DNA from: Coralloluteibacterium thermophilum
GTDB taxonomy: Bacteria; Pseudomonadota; Gammaproteobacteria; Xanthomonadales; Xanthomonadaceae
Length of the DNA stretch: 64,000 nt
Assembly: GCF_042654365.1 (NCBI RefSeq)
Contig: NZ_JBHSGG010000022.1
Span: 36,835 to 100,834, forward strand
Direction of reading: 5' to 3'
The first letter of the stretch is position 1, and every line of letters starts with the position of its first letter. The notes below the pieces were generated by a model. That model made no database searches, was not told the DNA's origin, and saw nothing but the letters and a program-made list of their open reading frames with translations. The position numbers were made by a program, and so were the translations under genes. This document shows positions 7,699 through 16,568 of this stretch, piece after piece.

Positions 7699-9081
7699 AT
7701 GCGCCGCACGCTGCTGTTCTCGATCGCCGCCCTCGTCTGCCTGCTGATCGGCGCGGGGTTCTGGTTCGGTCTGCGCAGCCTGACGACGGCGGCCACGCCG
7801 GCCGAGCTGGATCCGGACACCGCCGCGGTCGCCCGCACCTTCGTCGACCACCTCGACGCCGGCCGCTGGGACGACGCGCACGCCATGCTCGCGCCGGCCG
7901 TCGCGTCCGCCCTGACCGCGAGCAGGCTGGCGGAGGTGTGGGACACCCTTCCGGAGCGCCTCGGCGCGCCCGGCGCGCGCGGTCCCTGGCGCGGCGAACG
8001 GATCGGCAGCCGCCTCGTCACCACGGCGACCCAGGACTTCGCGATGACGCCCATCGACATCCGCGTCGCGGTGGACGCGGACGGCCACATCGACGGCTTC
8101 CGCGTCGTTCCGGCCGCCGTGCGCGTGGACGCCGGAACCCTCGCCCCGGCGCCGGCGGGCGCGGTCGAGCATGCGGTGTCGCTCGGCGCACACGCCCTGC
8201 CCGGCACCCTCCTCCTGCCGGCCGGCGAGGCGCCCTTTCCTGCCGTCGTCCTGGTGCACGGCTCCGGGCCGCAGGATCGCGACGGAACCGTCGGACCCAA
8301 CCGTCCGCTGCGCGACATCGCCCACGGGCTCGCGGAGCGCGGCATCGCCAGCCTGCGCTACGACAAGCGCAGTCGCAGCGCGCCGGACGCCTTCGGCGGC
8401 AGCTTCACGGTGGACGACGAGGTCGTGGACGACGCGCTGGCGGCCGTCGCCCTGCTGCGCGCGCACGAGGCCATCGACCCGGCGCGCGTGTTCGTGCTCG
8501 GCCACAGCCTCGGCGCGCAGATGGCGCCGCGCATCGGCGCGCGGGCGCCGGAGGTCGCCGGCCTGATCCTGGCCGCGGCGCCGGCACGGCCGCTGCAGGA
8601 CGTGTACGTCGCGCAGATCGCCCTGCTCGCCGGCCTCGACGGCGAGACCAGCGCCGAGGAACAGGCCGCCATCGACGACGCGCGCGCCAGGGCGGCCGCG
8701 GTGGCCGACCTGACCGCGGACAGCCCCGCCGGCGAGAACCTCCTCGGGCTGCCCGGCGCGTACTGGGTCGACCTGCGCGACTACGATCCCGTGGAGACCG
8801 CGCGCGGCCTCCCGCAGCCGCTGCTGGTCCTGCAGGGCGGCCGCGACTACCAGGTCACCCCCGACGACGACTACGCGCGCTGGCAGGCGGCCTTCGGCGA
8901 CGACCCGCGCGCGACCCTGCGCCTCCATCCGGCGCTCAACCACCTGCTCATCGCCGGCGAGGGCCCGCCCGGCCCTGCCGAGTACGCGCAGGCCGGCACC
9001 GTGGATGGGGCTCTCCTGGACGACGTTGCGGCATGGATCGGGGACGTGAGGGTGTCGGGGAGCGAGCGATCCGGGGAGTGA
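7699..9081 (+). CDS. Exported alpha/beta hydrolase with N-terminal DUF3887-like domain
   Basis: The 460-residue protein starts with a membrane anchor or signal (LLFSIAALVCLLIGAGFWFG). A DUF3887-like domain of about 90 residues follows (ARTFVDHLDAGRWDDAHAML, later WRGERIGSRLVTT). The rest is an alpha/beta hydrolase: VVLVHGSGPQDRDGT (oxyanion loop), nucleophile GHSLGAQMAPRIG, acid region LVLQGGRDYQV and histidine in LNHLLI. Close relatives are called alpha/beta fold hydrolases or bacterial dienelactone-type esterases. It starts 11 bases after the DUF4177 gene. The C-terminal SGSERSGE is encoded by a purine-rich stretch that runs on past the stop. Confidence 0.82.
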   Translation: MRRTLLFSIAALVCLLIGAGFWFGLRSLTTAATPAELDPDTAAVARTFVDHLDAGRWDDAHAMLAPAVASALTASRLAEVWDTLPERLGAPGARGPWRGERIGSRLVTTATQDFAMTPIDIRVAVDADGHIDGFRVVPAAVRVDAGTLAPAPAGAVEHAVSLGAHALPGTLLLPAGEAPFPAVVLVHGSGPQDRDGTVGPNRPLRDIAHGLAERGIASLRYDKRSRSAPDAFGGSFTVDDEVVDDALAAVALLRAHEAIDPARVFVLGHSLGAQMAPRIGARAPEVAGLILAAAPARPLQDVYVAQIALLAGLDGETSAEEQAAIDDARARAAAVADLTADSPAGENLLGLPGAYWVDLRDYDPVETARGLPQPLLVLQGGRDYQVTPDDDYARWQAAFGDDPRATLRLHPALNHLLIAGEGPPGPAEYAQAGTVDGALLDDVAAWIGDVRVSGSERSGE

Positions 9082-9178
9082 GCGAAGAACAACGAGCGAA
9101 TCGGGTCGAGGAACGGACGGCTCCCATTCCCGATTCCGAGTCCCTGTTGCCCATTCCCCGTTCCCGCTCCTCCCCCCT
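9064..9178. repeat. Low-complexity purine-rich then ATTCCC-type spacer
   Basis: A purine-rich stretch (gagcgagcgatccggggagtg and on) covers the end of the hydrolase gene. It is followed by degenerate repeats of the CCCATTCCCGATTCC kind. Such degenerate simple repeats are typical of Xanthomonadaceae spacers; no gene is visible. Confidence 0.55.
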
Positions 9179-9180
9179 GC

Positions 9181-9186
9181 TACCCT
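9181..9186 (+). promoter_or_regulatory. Candidate -10 (TACCCT) directly before the VanY-type gene
   Basis: TACCCT ends 7 bases before the ATG at 9194, too close for a normal leader. It fits the leaderless pattern seen at other genes here. Confidence 0.3.
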
Positions 9187-9193
9187 TCCGCCG

Positions 9194-10006
9194 ATGCGCA
9201 GCGCCCCGCGGTTCCTCGTCAACACCCCCGACATCGAGCTCTGGCCGGCGGGCCTGCTGCGTGCGCGCGGCAACCGCGACGCACGCCTGCTCGCGGGCGC
9301 GGACTGGCTGCTCCGGCGCAAGGTCGACGGGCGCTATCTCGCCGCGGCACGGCCCGACGGCGTGGTGCCGCTGCTGCCGCACTGGCTGCGCGGAGCGGGC
9401 GCCGAGGCGGCGCTCGATGCGCTGGATCTCCTGCACGCCGGCGGCACGCCGTCGGACGCCCCGCTCACGCTCGACCGGCTGCACGCCCACCTCGATGCGC
9501 TCGCGCTCGACGCCGGCGCCTATGCCGCGCGCACGGGCCTGGCGGAAGTGCCCGAGCCGGGCCGCCTCGCCTACGCGGGACGCGACCGCTTCCGGCGACC
9601 GCTGTGGCTGCTCGCACCCGCGGCACGCGCCTGGCGCCGCCTGCGCGAGGCGGCGCTGCGCGACGGCGTGGTGCTGCAGGCCATCTCGGGCTACCGCAGC
9701 CACGCCTACCAGCTCGGCATCGTGCAGCGGAAGCGCGCGCGCGGACTGTCGATGGACGCGATCCTCGCGGTCAACGCCGCACCGGGCTACAGCGAGCACC
9801 ACAGCGGCCGCGCGCTGGACATCGGCACGCCCGGCGAGCCGCCGGCCGAGGAGAGCTTCGAGGCCACGCCCGCCTTCGCATGGCTGCAGGCGAACGCGGG
9901 GCGCATCGGCTTCCGCCTGAGCTACCCGCGGGACAACCCGCACGGCATCGTCTACGAGCCGTGGCACTGGTGCTGGGCGCAGGGAGGCGCCGACCCGGCG
10001 AAGTGA
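9194..10006 (+). CDS. M15 family D-alanyl-D-alanine carboxypeptidase (VanY-like)
   Basis: The 270-residue protein has the full M15B zinc signature near the C-terminus: GYRSHAYQ, then NAAPGYSEHHSGRALDIG (first His and Asp ligands) and YEPWHWCW (second His ligand and catalytic glutamate). Such enzymes trim the terminal D-Ala from peptidoglycan stem peptides. The N-terminal ~130 residues are less conserved and carry no obvious signal peptide. This is unusual for a wall enzyme and suggests either a cytosolic L,D/D,D-peptidase or a different start. A -10-like box lies just upstream of the ATG. The gene converges on a DUF423 gene. Confidence 0.85.
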   Translation: MRSAPRFLVNTPDIELWPAGLLRARGNRDARLLAGADWLLRRKVDGRYLAAARPDGVVPLLPHWLRGAGAEAALDALDLLHAGGTPSDAPLTLDRLHAHLDALALDAGAYAARTGLAEVPEPGRLAYAGRDRFRRPLWLLAPAARAWRRLREAALRDGVVLQAISGYRSHAYQLGIVQRKRARGLSMDAILAVNAAPGYSEHHSGRALDIGTPGEPPAEESFEATPAFAWLQANAGRIGFRLSYPRDNPHGIVYEPWHWCWAQGGADPAK

Positions 10007-10084
10007 GGCGCCGGGAGGTCCTCGACGTCTTCCTGGCGGTACGAGGTCGCGCTGCGTGCGGTGGCCTCCCCCGCACGCGCTCCC

Positions 10085-10462
10085 CTACTCCTTCGCCGCC
10101 GACGCGGCGACCGCCCACAGCAGCCAGCCGACCATCAGGGCGCTGCCGCCGGTGGGCGCAAGACGGGTCCCGGTCCCGAGCAGCACCGAGGCCGCCAGGG
10201 TGCCCGCGAAGAGCAGGACCCCCAGCAGCACCACGCACAGCGCGAGCCGCCCCAGCGGGCGGCGCGCATGCGGCGCCAGCGCGGCCAGCGCCAGCCCATG
10301 ACCGAAGGCGAACAGGGCGGCCGTACCGAGCCGCTGCTGGGCCAGGCCATCGACGCCGTGCGAGGCGTAGGCGGCGAGGCCGACGGCGAGCGCGCACAGC
10401 ACCGCACCGGCGGCGGCCAGCGCCCGCTGCGGAAGGGCCGGGCTTCCGTGGGATCCGGACAT
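10085..10462 (-). CDS. DUF423 family inner-membrane protein
   Basis: The 125-residue protein has four hydrophobic helices and the DUF423 (YwdK/YgdD) pattern: AGAVLCALAVGLAAYASHGV, then LGTAALFAFGHGLALA, GVLLFAGTLAASVLLGTG and the closing APTGGSALMVGWLLWAV. A clear GGAGG site lies at proper distance before the ATG at 10462. Members are small membrane proteins of unknown function. The gene follows a hairpin terminator of the upstream gene on the same strand, so it is probably transcribed from its own promoter. Confidence 0.88.
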   Translation of the reverse strand: MSGSHGSPALPQRALAAAGAVLCALAVGLAAYASHGVDGLAQQRLGTAALFAFGHGLALAALAPHARRPLGRLALCVVLLGVLLFAGTLAASVLLGTGTRLAPTGGSALMVGWLLWAVAASAAKE

Positions 10463-10512
10463 GCGTTCCTCCAGACGATCGCGAAGCCGCGGCGCGGCTT
10501 CCTGAAACGAGA

Positions 10513-10539
10513 AGGCCCCGGACCGTCGGTCCGGGGCCT
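10513..10539 (-). terminator. Intrinsic terminator of the SRPBCC gene
   Basis: Perfect 12-base arms AGGCCCCGGACC and GGTCCGGGGCCT flank a 3-base loop. On the minus strand the hairpin is followed by a T-rich stretch (TTCTCGTTTC). It lies 33 bases past the stop of the gene read from 11861. Confidence 0.85.
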
Positions 10540-10571
10540 CGTTGGATCGGGCGTCCAGCCTGCGGCTGCCG

Positions 10572-11861
10572 TCAGCGGGAGCCGCCGGCCGCCTCCTCGC
10601 CGTTCTCACCGTTCTCGTCGGCCTGCTCGCCGCCGACCGGCGTCGGCGCGACCCAGTCCGGACGATCCGCGGTCTTGATCGGCCAGTACACGACGAACTC
10701 GGCGTCCGCCGCGAAGCTGTCCTGCGGACCGCGCAGGTACTCGTCGAACGGACGGTCCTGGGTCTCCTCGCCGTGCACCAGCAGCCATGCGCGGATCTGG
10801 TCGCGCACCGCCGGCAGGCCCGCCGGGTGGCCGATGGCGACCGTGTAGGCGGCGCGGCCACCGTAGCTCTGGGTGTACTGCACCGGGCCCTCGAGGTCGA
10901 TCTCGAGCTGCGGCAGCGGCGCGCCGTCGCCCTCTGCACCCGCCCAGTTCTCGGGCAGCCTGACCAGGCGCGGCACGTCGCCGTCGGCGGCATCGGCCGC
11001 GTCGTCCTCGTCCGACTCGGCACGCTGGCCGGCGGCCGGGGCGGCGGAACCCGTGCCCTGGCGCTCGCGCACCGGCTGGACCAGGTCGAACGCGTAGTTC
11101 TCGGCGCCGTACTCGGTGGTGACCAGGCGCAGCGGGCCGTCGGCCTCCAGGCGGTTCTTCTCCATCACCTGGCGGATCCACTGCATGTTGTTGTTGATCG
11201 CCAGGGTGATGCCCTCGGTCGTGCGCGGCGCGTTGGTCGGCACCAGCAGCACGTTCTTCGAGGCGATCTCGGCGATCTGCACCGGGCGCTCGAGCGTGCT
11301 GTAGTCGAAGCGCGGGATGGTCGACAGCAGGTTGCTGAGGTTGCCCAGGCCGCGCTTCATGTCGTTGCCGACGGTGCGGTTGAGGTACAGCCCCGCGTAG
11401 CGGCCGAGCAGGTCGTAGCCGTACTTGACGTTGTAGGTCTGGGTCAGCTCGACGTTGCGCGCGTTGCGGCCCACCGGGCGCAGCTCGAAGGTCATCGTCT
11501 TCTCGCGGCCGCGGGCATCGTTCTCGAGGCGATAGACCACGCGCTGGCGCGGCTCGGACTCGACGATCTCCCAGGCGCCGCTGCCGACGCCGCGGCGGTT
11601 CGGCGAGGAGTACTCGAGACGGGCGCCTTCGCCGGAGACCGGGCCGGAGGTGGTGTAGCGCACCTGCGGGTCGTTCTGGCGCAACGGATTCCAGTCCTTG
11701 AAGCGGCTGAAGCTGTTCAGGACGTCGAACACGATCTGCTGCGGACGATTGCTCTCCGCCCTGTGGCTAAGGCTGCGCTCCGCGGGCAGCAGCAGGCCCA
11801 CCACTACGAAAAGCACTGCCACGAGCAGCAGCGCGAGGACGAACTCGAGAAAACGGGTCAT
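10572..11861 (-). CDS. Membrane-anchored SRPBCC (polyketide cyclase-like) protein
   Basis: The 429-residue protein starts with one N-terminal membrane helix (FLEFVLALLLVAVLFVVVGLLLP). An SRPBCC/START-like domain follows, with QIVFDVLNSFSRFKDWNPL, the GSGAWEIVESEPRQRVVYRLE strands and ELTQTYNVKYGYDLLGRYAGLYL. The second half (SKNVLLVPTNAPRT through FVVYWPIK) resembles a GyrI-like effector-binding domain, with an acidic low-complexity insert (ESDEDDAADAADGD) and a charged C-terminal tail. The combination suggests a periplasm-facing small-molecule binder; the ligand is unknown. A strong terminator follows. Polyketide cyclase is a family label, not a proven activity. Confidence 0.78.
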   Translation of the reverse strand: MTRFLEFVLALLLVAVLFVVVGLLLPAERSLSHRAESNRPQQIVFDVLNSFSRFKDWNPLRQNDPQVRYTTSGPVSGEGARLEYSSPNRRGVGSGAWEIVESEPRQRVVYRLENDARGREKTMTFELRPVGRNARNVELTQTYNVKYGYDLLGRYAGLYLNRTVGNDMKRGLGNLSNLLSTIPRFDYSTLERPVQIAEIASKNVLLVPTNAPRTTEGITLAINNNMQWIRQVMEKNRLEADGPLRLVTTEYGAENYAFDLVQPVRERQGTGSAAPAAGQRAESDEDDAADAADGDVPRLVRLPENWAGAEGDGAPLPQLEIDLEGPVQYTQSYGGRAAYTVAIGHPAGLPAVRDQIRAWLLVHGEETQDRPFDEYLRGPQDSFAADAEFVVYWPIKTADRPDWVAPTPVGGEQADENGENGEEAAGGSR

Positions 11862-12001
11862 TCGGGGTCTCCAGAAGACGGCCTGCGCGCCCGGACTTCG
11901 GACGGGCGCACAGGGCCCCACATGCTAGCAGGGATGTAGCTGTCGTCGCACCGTCCGGTGCGGGGATCGGGAAGGTCGGGGATCGAAGGAGCGGACACCT
12001 C

Positions 12002-12643
12002 TCAGACCAGCTTGAGCTCGAAGGCCTTGAGCACCGCGCGGGTGCGGTCGCGGACGCCGAGCTTGGAGAGGATGTTGGAGACGTGGTTCTTCACGGTTCC
12101 CTCCGCCACGCCGAGGGAGTTCGCGATCTCCTTGTTGCTGAAGCCGCCGGCCATCAGGCGGAGGATCTCGGTCTCCCGCTCCGTCAGCGGGTCCGGCCGG
12201 TCCAGGCTCACGAACTCGTTCTGCATGTGCTCCAGGCCGGAAAGCAGGCGCTGGGTCACCGCCGGCTGGACCAGGGAGCCGCCCTGGGCCACGGTCTGGA
12301 TGGCGTCGACGAGCTGCTCCAGGGAGACGTCCTTCAGCAGGTAGCCCTTGGCGCCCGCCTTGATGCCCGCCAGGACGAGCTGGTCGTCGTCGAAGGTGGT
12401 GAGGATGATCGTCGGCGGCAGGCGGCCGCTGCCGCCGAGCGCCTGCAGCGCCTCGAGCCCGGACATGACCGGCATGCGCATGTCCATCAGCACCACGTCC
12501 GGGCGCACCTGCGGGATCAGCTCGACTGCCTGGCGGCCGTCGCCGGCCTCCGCCACCACCTCGATGTCGTTCGCCAGTTCGAGCAGGGAACGGATGCCCT
12601 GGCGGACCAGGGTCTGATCGTCGACCAGACACACGCGGATCAT
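12002..12643 (-). CDS. NarL/LuxR-family response regulator
   Basis: The 213-residue protein has a receiver domain (MIRVCLVDDQTLVRQGI, acceptor Asp in VVLMDMRMP, lysine in KGYLLKD). A C-terminal LuxR helix-turn-helix follows (LTERETEILRLMAGGFSNKEI, then GTVKNHVSNILSKLG). It is the transcriptional output of the kinase encoded just upstream, only 2 bases away. Length and domains are those of DesR/LiaR-type regulators. The regulated genes are unknown; pairs of this type often answer to membrane or envelope stress. Confidence 0.92.
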   Translation of the reverse strand: MIRVCLVDDQTLVRQGIRSLLELANDIEVVAEAGDGRQAVELIPQVRPDVVLMDMRMPVMSGLEALQALGGSGRLPPTIILTTFDDDQLVLAGIKAGAKGYLLKDVSLEQLVDAIQTVAQGGSLVQPAVTQRLLSGLEHMQNEFVSLDRPDPLTERETEILRLMAGGFSNKEIANSLGVAEGTVKNHVSNILSKLGVRDRTRAVLKAFELKLV

Positions 12644-12645
12644 GC

Positions 12646-13890
12646 TCACCTCGACTGCGATGGATCGGCGCCGGCGGCCCCTGCCGCGGCGTCCGTGGAC
12701 CCGGACGGGTCCGGGGAATGCTGGGCCACGGCGTCGAATCCCGCCAGCGGCAGGCGCAGGTCGAGGCCGAAGCCCGTCCCCTGCGTGTCCACCACTTCGA
12801 GGTCGCCGCCGTGGGCGCGCAGGCGTTCGCGCATGCCGCGCAGGCCGTTGCCCGGCGAGAAGCCCTGGGCGGCGCCGCGGCCGTCGTCGCGGGCCTGCAC
12901 GTGCAGGGCATCGTTGCGGCGCTCGAAGCGCAGCCACAGGGTCCGCGCCTCGGCATGCCGCACCGCGTTGGTGATGATCTCCTGGGTGCAGCGCAGCAGC
13001 ACGTGCGCGCGCTCCGGGTCGTCCAGGGCGAAGTGCTCGGGCAGTTCGAGCCGGACGTCCAGCCCCGGCACGCCCTCGGCCAGGGTCCGCAGCGCCATGG
13101 TGAGCTCGATCGCCCCGCTGCCGCGCAGGTGGCTGACGGCCTCGCGCACGTCGGTCAGCAGCAGGCGCGCCAGGGTGTGCGACTTGCGCACGTGCTCCTG
13201 CACCTTGCCGGTCGAGAGATGCCCGGCCACCTCCAGGTTGAGGCTGAGCGCGGTCAGGTGGTGGCCGAGCAGGTCGTGCAGCTCGCGCGAGATGCGGGTG
13301 CGCTCGTTCAGGCGGGTGCTTTCCGCGAGCAGCGCCCGGGTCGCACGCAGCTCCGCGTTGAGCCGGCGCTGCTCGTCGCGGGCCTCGGCCTGCTGCTTGG
13401 CGACCCAGCCCGTCACGAAGATGAAGCCCGAGAAGCCCAGGTAGAGCAGCGACTGCATCGCCGCCTCGAACAGCGGCAGGGCCAGGAGCTTCTCGAACAG
13501 CAGCAGTACCGCCAGGTGCGCCATGATCAGCGAGACCATGCCGATGGTCAGCGGCAGCAGCCAGGGCAGCACGCAGGCCACCACCATGAGCAGCACCGCG
13601 CCCAGGCCGGACACGCTGAGGTAGGTCACCGCCAGCGCCGAGACCGTGAGCGCGATCAGGAACAGGTCGTCCGACCAGCCCGGGCGCCGGGTGCCCAGGC
13701 CCCGGGTCACCCACCAGTAGATCGCGCCGAACGGCAGGTAGGCCGCCAGCAGCCAGCCGTCGTGGGGCCGCGCCGGCAGGGTGGACTGCTCCGGGAAGTA
13801 CCAGCTGTAGACCAGCGGCAGCCCCACCATCGCCCACGTGAACAGGCCGGCGAAGCGCAGCAGCTGGATGTGGCTAAGGCGCTGGTACAT
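12646..13890 (-). CDS. DesK-type sensor histidine kinase (HisKA_3)
   Basis: The 414-residue protein has about six hydrophobic helices in its first ~165 residues and no periplasmic sensor domain. A coiled linker leads to the HisKA_3 site RISRELHDLLGHHLTALSLNLE (phospho-acceptor His about 205) and a HATPase_c domain with TQEIITNAVRHAEA (N box), DDGRGA (G1) and GNGLRGMRERL (G2). This is the DesK/LiaS arrangement, where the membrane itself is sensed. The C-terminal tail is Ala/Pro/Ser-rich. It is translated just before the response regulator at 12002. Confidence 0.92.
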   Translation of the reverse strand: MYQRLSHIQLLRFAGLFTWAMVGLPLVYSWYFPEQSTLPARPHDGWLLAAYLPFGAIYWWVTRGLGTRRPGWSDDLFLIALTVSALAVTYLSVSGLGAVLLMVVACVLPWLLPLTIGMVSLIMAHLAVLLLFEKLLALPLFEAAMQSLLYLGFSGFIFVTGWVAKQQAEARDEQRRLNAELRATRALLAESTRLNERTRISRELHDLLGHHLTALSLNLEVAGHLSTGKVQEHVRKSHTLARLLLTDVREAVSHLRGSGAIELTMALRTLAEGVPGLDVRLELPEHFALDDPERAHVLLRCTQEIITNAVRHAEARTLWLRFERRNDALHVQARDDGRGAAQGFSPGNGLRGMRERLRAHGGDLEVVDTQGTGFGLDLRLPLAGFDAVAQHSPDPSGSTDAAAGAAGADPSQSR

Positions 13891-14036
13891 CGACCAAGCA
13901 TAGGTCGGCGGCCCCGCCGCGGCACGGGACGCAAGTCATGCCCGGCATGCCAAGGCCGCGCCCGGGCGTGCGATACTTGCCCCGCCGCGGCCGCAAGGAC
14001 TGGCCGGGCCGTCTCGCAAGCAGGCTGGAGCCCCCC

Positions 14037-14633
14037 ATGACGATCCTCGTCCGCGACGTGCGCGAGCACGAACTGGATTCGGTACTCGCGCTCAACAACA
14101 CCGCCGGACCCTCGATCCTCGCTCTCGATGCACCTGCCCTGCACCGCCTCTGGTCGATCGCGGACTACTTCCGCGTGGCCGAGGTGGACGGCCTGCTCGC
14201 CGGCTTCCTGATCGCCATGGACCGCTCGGCCGACTACGACAGCCCGAACTTCCGCTGGTTCCGCGAGCGCTACGACGCCTTCCTCTACGTGGACCGCATC
14301 GTCGTGGCCACCACCCGCCGCGGTGCGGGCGTGGGCCGCGTGTTCTACGCGGACGTGCAGAGCTACGCGGAAGTGCGGGTGCCCATGCTGACCTCCGAGG
14401 TCTTCCTCGACGAGGGCAGCGACGCGGCCCTGCTCTTCCACGGCACCTTCGGGTACGGCGAGGTCGGGCAGCAGGTGATGGAGGGTCCGGGCCGGCGCGT
14501 CAGCCTGCTGGCCAAGACCCTGTGCAGTTACGAATGGGTGCGCGAGACCTACGGCGACGAACTGCCGGACGTGCCCTGGCTGGCCGGCCGCCGCCGGCCT
14601 GCGGGCGGCGCCTCGCGCGCGACGGGAACCTGA
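14037..14633 (+). CDS. GNAT family N-acetyltransferase
   Basis: The 198-residue protein has the GNAT fold pattern: RDVREHELDSVLALNN at the start, strand DGLLAGFLIAMDRSADYDS, acetyl-CoA loop VATTRRGAGVGRVFYADV and a late FGYGEVGQQVMEGPGRRVSLLAK. The family passes an acetyl group from acetyl-CoA to an amine; the substrate is not evident. The chosen ATG lies at the conserved beginning of the first strand. The gene ends 6 bases before minC and may be co-transcribed with the min genes. Confidence 0.82.
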   Translation: MTILVRDVREHELDSVLALNNTAGPSILALDAPALHRLWSIADYFRVAEVDGLLAGFLIAMDRSADYDSPNFRWFRERYDAFLYVDRIVVATTRRGAGVGRVFYADVQSYAEVRVPMLTSEVFLDEGSDAALLFHGTFGYGEVGQQVMEGPGRRVSLLAKTLCSYEWVRETYGDELPDVPWLAGRRRPAGGASRATGT

Positions 14634-14639
14634 AGAGAC

Positions 14640-15389
14640 ATGGGTGCAGCTTTACCGGATTACGAACAGGCCGGCGAACTGAAGATCGGCCAGGTCGGCA
14701 TCGCCAACCTGCGCGTGCGTCTGCTCGACGTGCCGCGCCTGGTGCAGGAGATGCGCGAACGGGTGGAACGGGCGCCCAAGCTCTTCGCCCGGGCCGCGGT
14801 CATCGTGGATTTCGGCGGGCTTCCGCGCCTGCCCAGCCCGGCGCAGGCGCGCGAACTCATCGACGGCCTGACCGGCGCCGGCGTGCTGCCGGTGGCCCTG
14901 GCCTACGGCAGCAGCGAGAGCGAGGCGCTCGCCGCCGCCCTCGGCCTGCCGGTCCTGGCCAAGTTCCGCGCGCAGTACGAGTCGGCCTCGGCTCCGCCCG
15001 CGCCCGCCCCTCCGCCACCGCCGGCGCCCGCACCCGCGCCGCCCCCGGCCGCGCCCGCGGGCGGGCCGCGCATGCACCTGGCGCCGGTGCGCTCGGGCCA
15101 GCAGATCTACGCCCAGGGCGGCGACCTCACCGTCTGCGCAACGGTCGGGGCCGGCTCGGAGGTCATCGCCGACGGGTCCGTCCACGTCTACGGCGTGCTG
15201 CGCGGCCGTGCGCTGGCGGGCGCGCAGGGCAACGAGCAGGCCCGCATCTTCTGCCGCGAGTTCCACGCCGAGCTGGTCGCCATCGCCGGGCACTACAAGG
15301 TGCTCGAGGAGATCCCGCAGGCGCTGCACGGCAAGGCCGTGCAGGTGTGGCTCGACAACGGCAATCTCCGCATCGAAGAACTCAACTAG
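14640..15389 (+). CDS. minC: Septum site-determining protein MinC
   Basis: The 249-residue protein has the MinC two-domain layout. The N-terminal FtsZ-inhibiting domain covers residues ~10-115 (ELKIGQVGIANLRVRLLD, VIVDFGGLPRLP). The C-terminal beta-helix domain has VRSGQQIYAQGGDLTV, then GSEVIADGSVHVYGVLRGRALAGA and ARIFCREFHAELVAIAGHYK. The two are joined by an unusually long Pro/Ala linker (about residues 118-140). MinC blocks FtsZ polymerisation at the poles and is brought to the membrane by MinD, encoded next. The gene is first of minCDE; a 65-base spacer separates it from minD. Confidence 0.96.
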   Translation: MGAALPDYEQAGELKIGQVGIANLRVRLLDVPRLVQEMRERVERAPKLFARAAVIVDFGGLPRLPSPAQARELIDGLTGAGVLPVALAYGSSESEALAAALGLPVLAKFRAQYESASAPPAPAPPPPPAPAPAPPPAAPAGGPRMHLAPVRSGQQIYAQGGDLTVCATVGAGSEVIADGSVHVYGVLRGRALAGAQGNEQARIFCREFHAELVAIAGHYKVLEEIPQALHGKAVQVWLDNGNLRIEELN

Positions 15390-15454
15390 CTAGACCCCGC
15401 CGCACGCGCCCCCTCCCCCCGCGCGACGGCAAGACCCCCCTGGAGAATCGATCA

Positions 15455-16264
15455 GTGACAGAAATCATCGTGGTGACGTCCGGCAAGGGCGGCGTGGGCA
15501 AGACCACCTCCAGCGCGAGCATCGCCAACGGCCTCGCCAAGCGCGGCAAGAAGGTCGCGGTGATCGACTTCGACGTCGGCCTGCGCAATCTCGACCTCAT
15601 CATGGGCTGCGAGCGTCGCGTCGTGTACGACTTCGTCAACGTCGTGCAGGGCGAGGCGACGCTGCGCCAGGCGCTCATCAAGGACAAGCGCTTCGAGAAC
15701 CTCTTCGTGCTCGCCGCCTCGCAGACGCGCGACAAGGACGCGCTGACGATGGAGGGCGTGGAGAAGGTGCTCAAGGAGCTCGCCGAGGAGGGCTTCGAGT
15801 ACGTCATCTGCGACTCGCCGGCCGGCATCGAGAAGGGTGCCTACCTCGCGATGTACTTCGCCGACCGCGCGGTCGTCGTGGTCAACCCGGAGGTGTCCTC
15901 CGTGCGCGACTCCGACCGCATCCTGGGCCTGCTCGCGTCCAAGACGCGCAAGGCGGAGAGCGGCGGCCGCGTGACCGAGCACCTGCTGCTGACCCGCTAC
16001 AGCCCGGAGCGCGTCGAGGCGGGCGAGATGATGAGCATCGCGGATGTCGAGGAAGTGCTCGGGCTGAAGGCCATCGGCGTCATCCCGGAATCGGCGGAGG
16101 TGCTCTCCGCGTCCAACTCCGGCGTGCCGGTGATCCTCGCCGAGGACGCCAAGGCCGGCCAGGCGTACGACGACGCCGTGGCGCGCCTGCTCGGCGAGGA
16201 CCGCCCCATGCGCTTCACCAGCGCCGACAAGAAGGGCTTCTTCTCCAAGCTGTTCGGGAGCTGA
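15455..16264 (+). CDS. minD: Septum site-determining ATPase MinD
   Basis: The 269-residue ParA/MinD ATPase has a deviant Walker A SGKGGVGKTTSSASIANGL, then DFDVGLRNLDLIMG, Walker B VICDSPAGIEKGA and the C-terminal membrane-targeting amphipathic helix KKGFFSKLFGS. It starts at GTG (15455): this codon begins the conserved MTEIIVVTSGKGG, and no in-frame ATG would give a normal length. MinD recruits MinC to the membrane and oscillates through MinE. Length matches the family (270). Confidence 0.97.
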   Translation: MTEIIVVTSGKGGVGKTTSSASIANGLAKRGKKVAVIDFDVGLRNLDLIMGCERRVVYDFVNVVQGEATLRQALIKDKRFENLFVLAASQTRDKDALTMEGVEKVLKELAEEGFEYVICDSPAGIEKGAYLAMYFADRAVVVVNPEVSSVRDSDRILGLLASKTRKAESGGRVTEHLLLTRYSPERVEAGEMMSIADVEEVLGLKAIGVIPESAEVLSASNSGVPVILAEDAKAGQAYDDAVARLLGEDRPMRFTSADKKGFFSKLFGS

Positions 16265-16267
16265 CGC

Positions 16268-16555
16268 ATGGGCATTCTCGATTTCCTGCGCACCCGCCCG
16301 AAGACCCCGTCCGCCAACGTCGCCAAGGAGCGCCTGCGCATCATCGTCGCGCAGGAGCGCAGCTCGCGCGGTGGCCCGGACTATCTGCCGCTGCTGCAGC
16401 GCGAACTGCTGGAGGTCATCCAGAAGTACGTCTCGGTGGACGTCGATGCGGTCAAGGTCGACCTGGTGAAGGACGGCGACCACGACGTGCTCGACATCTC
16501 GGTCTCGCTGCCGGACAGCGACGACCGCCGCCCCGCGGCCTCGCCCCGGGCCTGA
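16268..16555 (+). CDS. minE: Cell division topological specificity factor MinE
   Basis: The 95-residue protein lies 3 bases after minD. It has the MinE membrane-binding start (MGILDFLRTRP), the anti-MinCD helix with AKERLRIIVAQERSSRGGPDYLPLLQRELLEVI and the topological domain KVDLVKDGDHDVLDISVSLPD. It stimulates MinD ATPase and confines MinC to the poles. Confidence 0.96.
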   Translation: MGILDFLRTRPKTPSANVAKERLRIIVAQERSSRGGPDYLPLLQRELLEVIQKYVSVDVDAVKVDLVKDGDHDVLDISVSLPDSDDRRPAASPRA

Positions 16556-16568
16556 GCCGACGCGCACG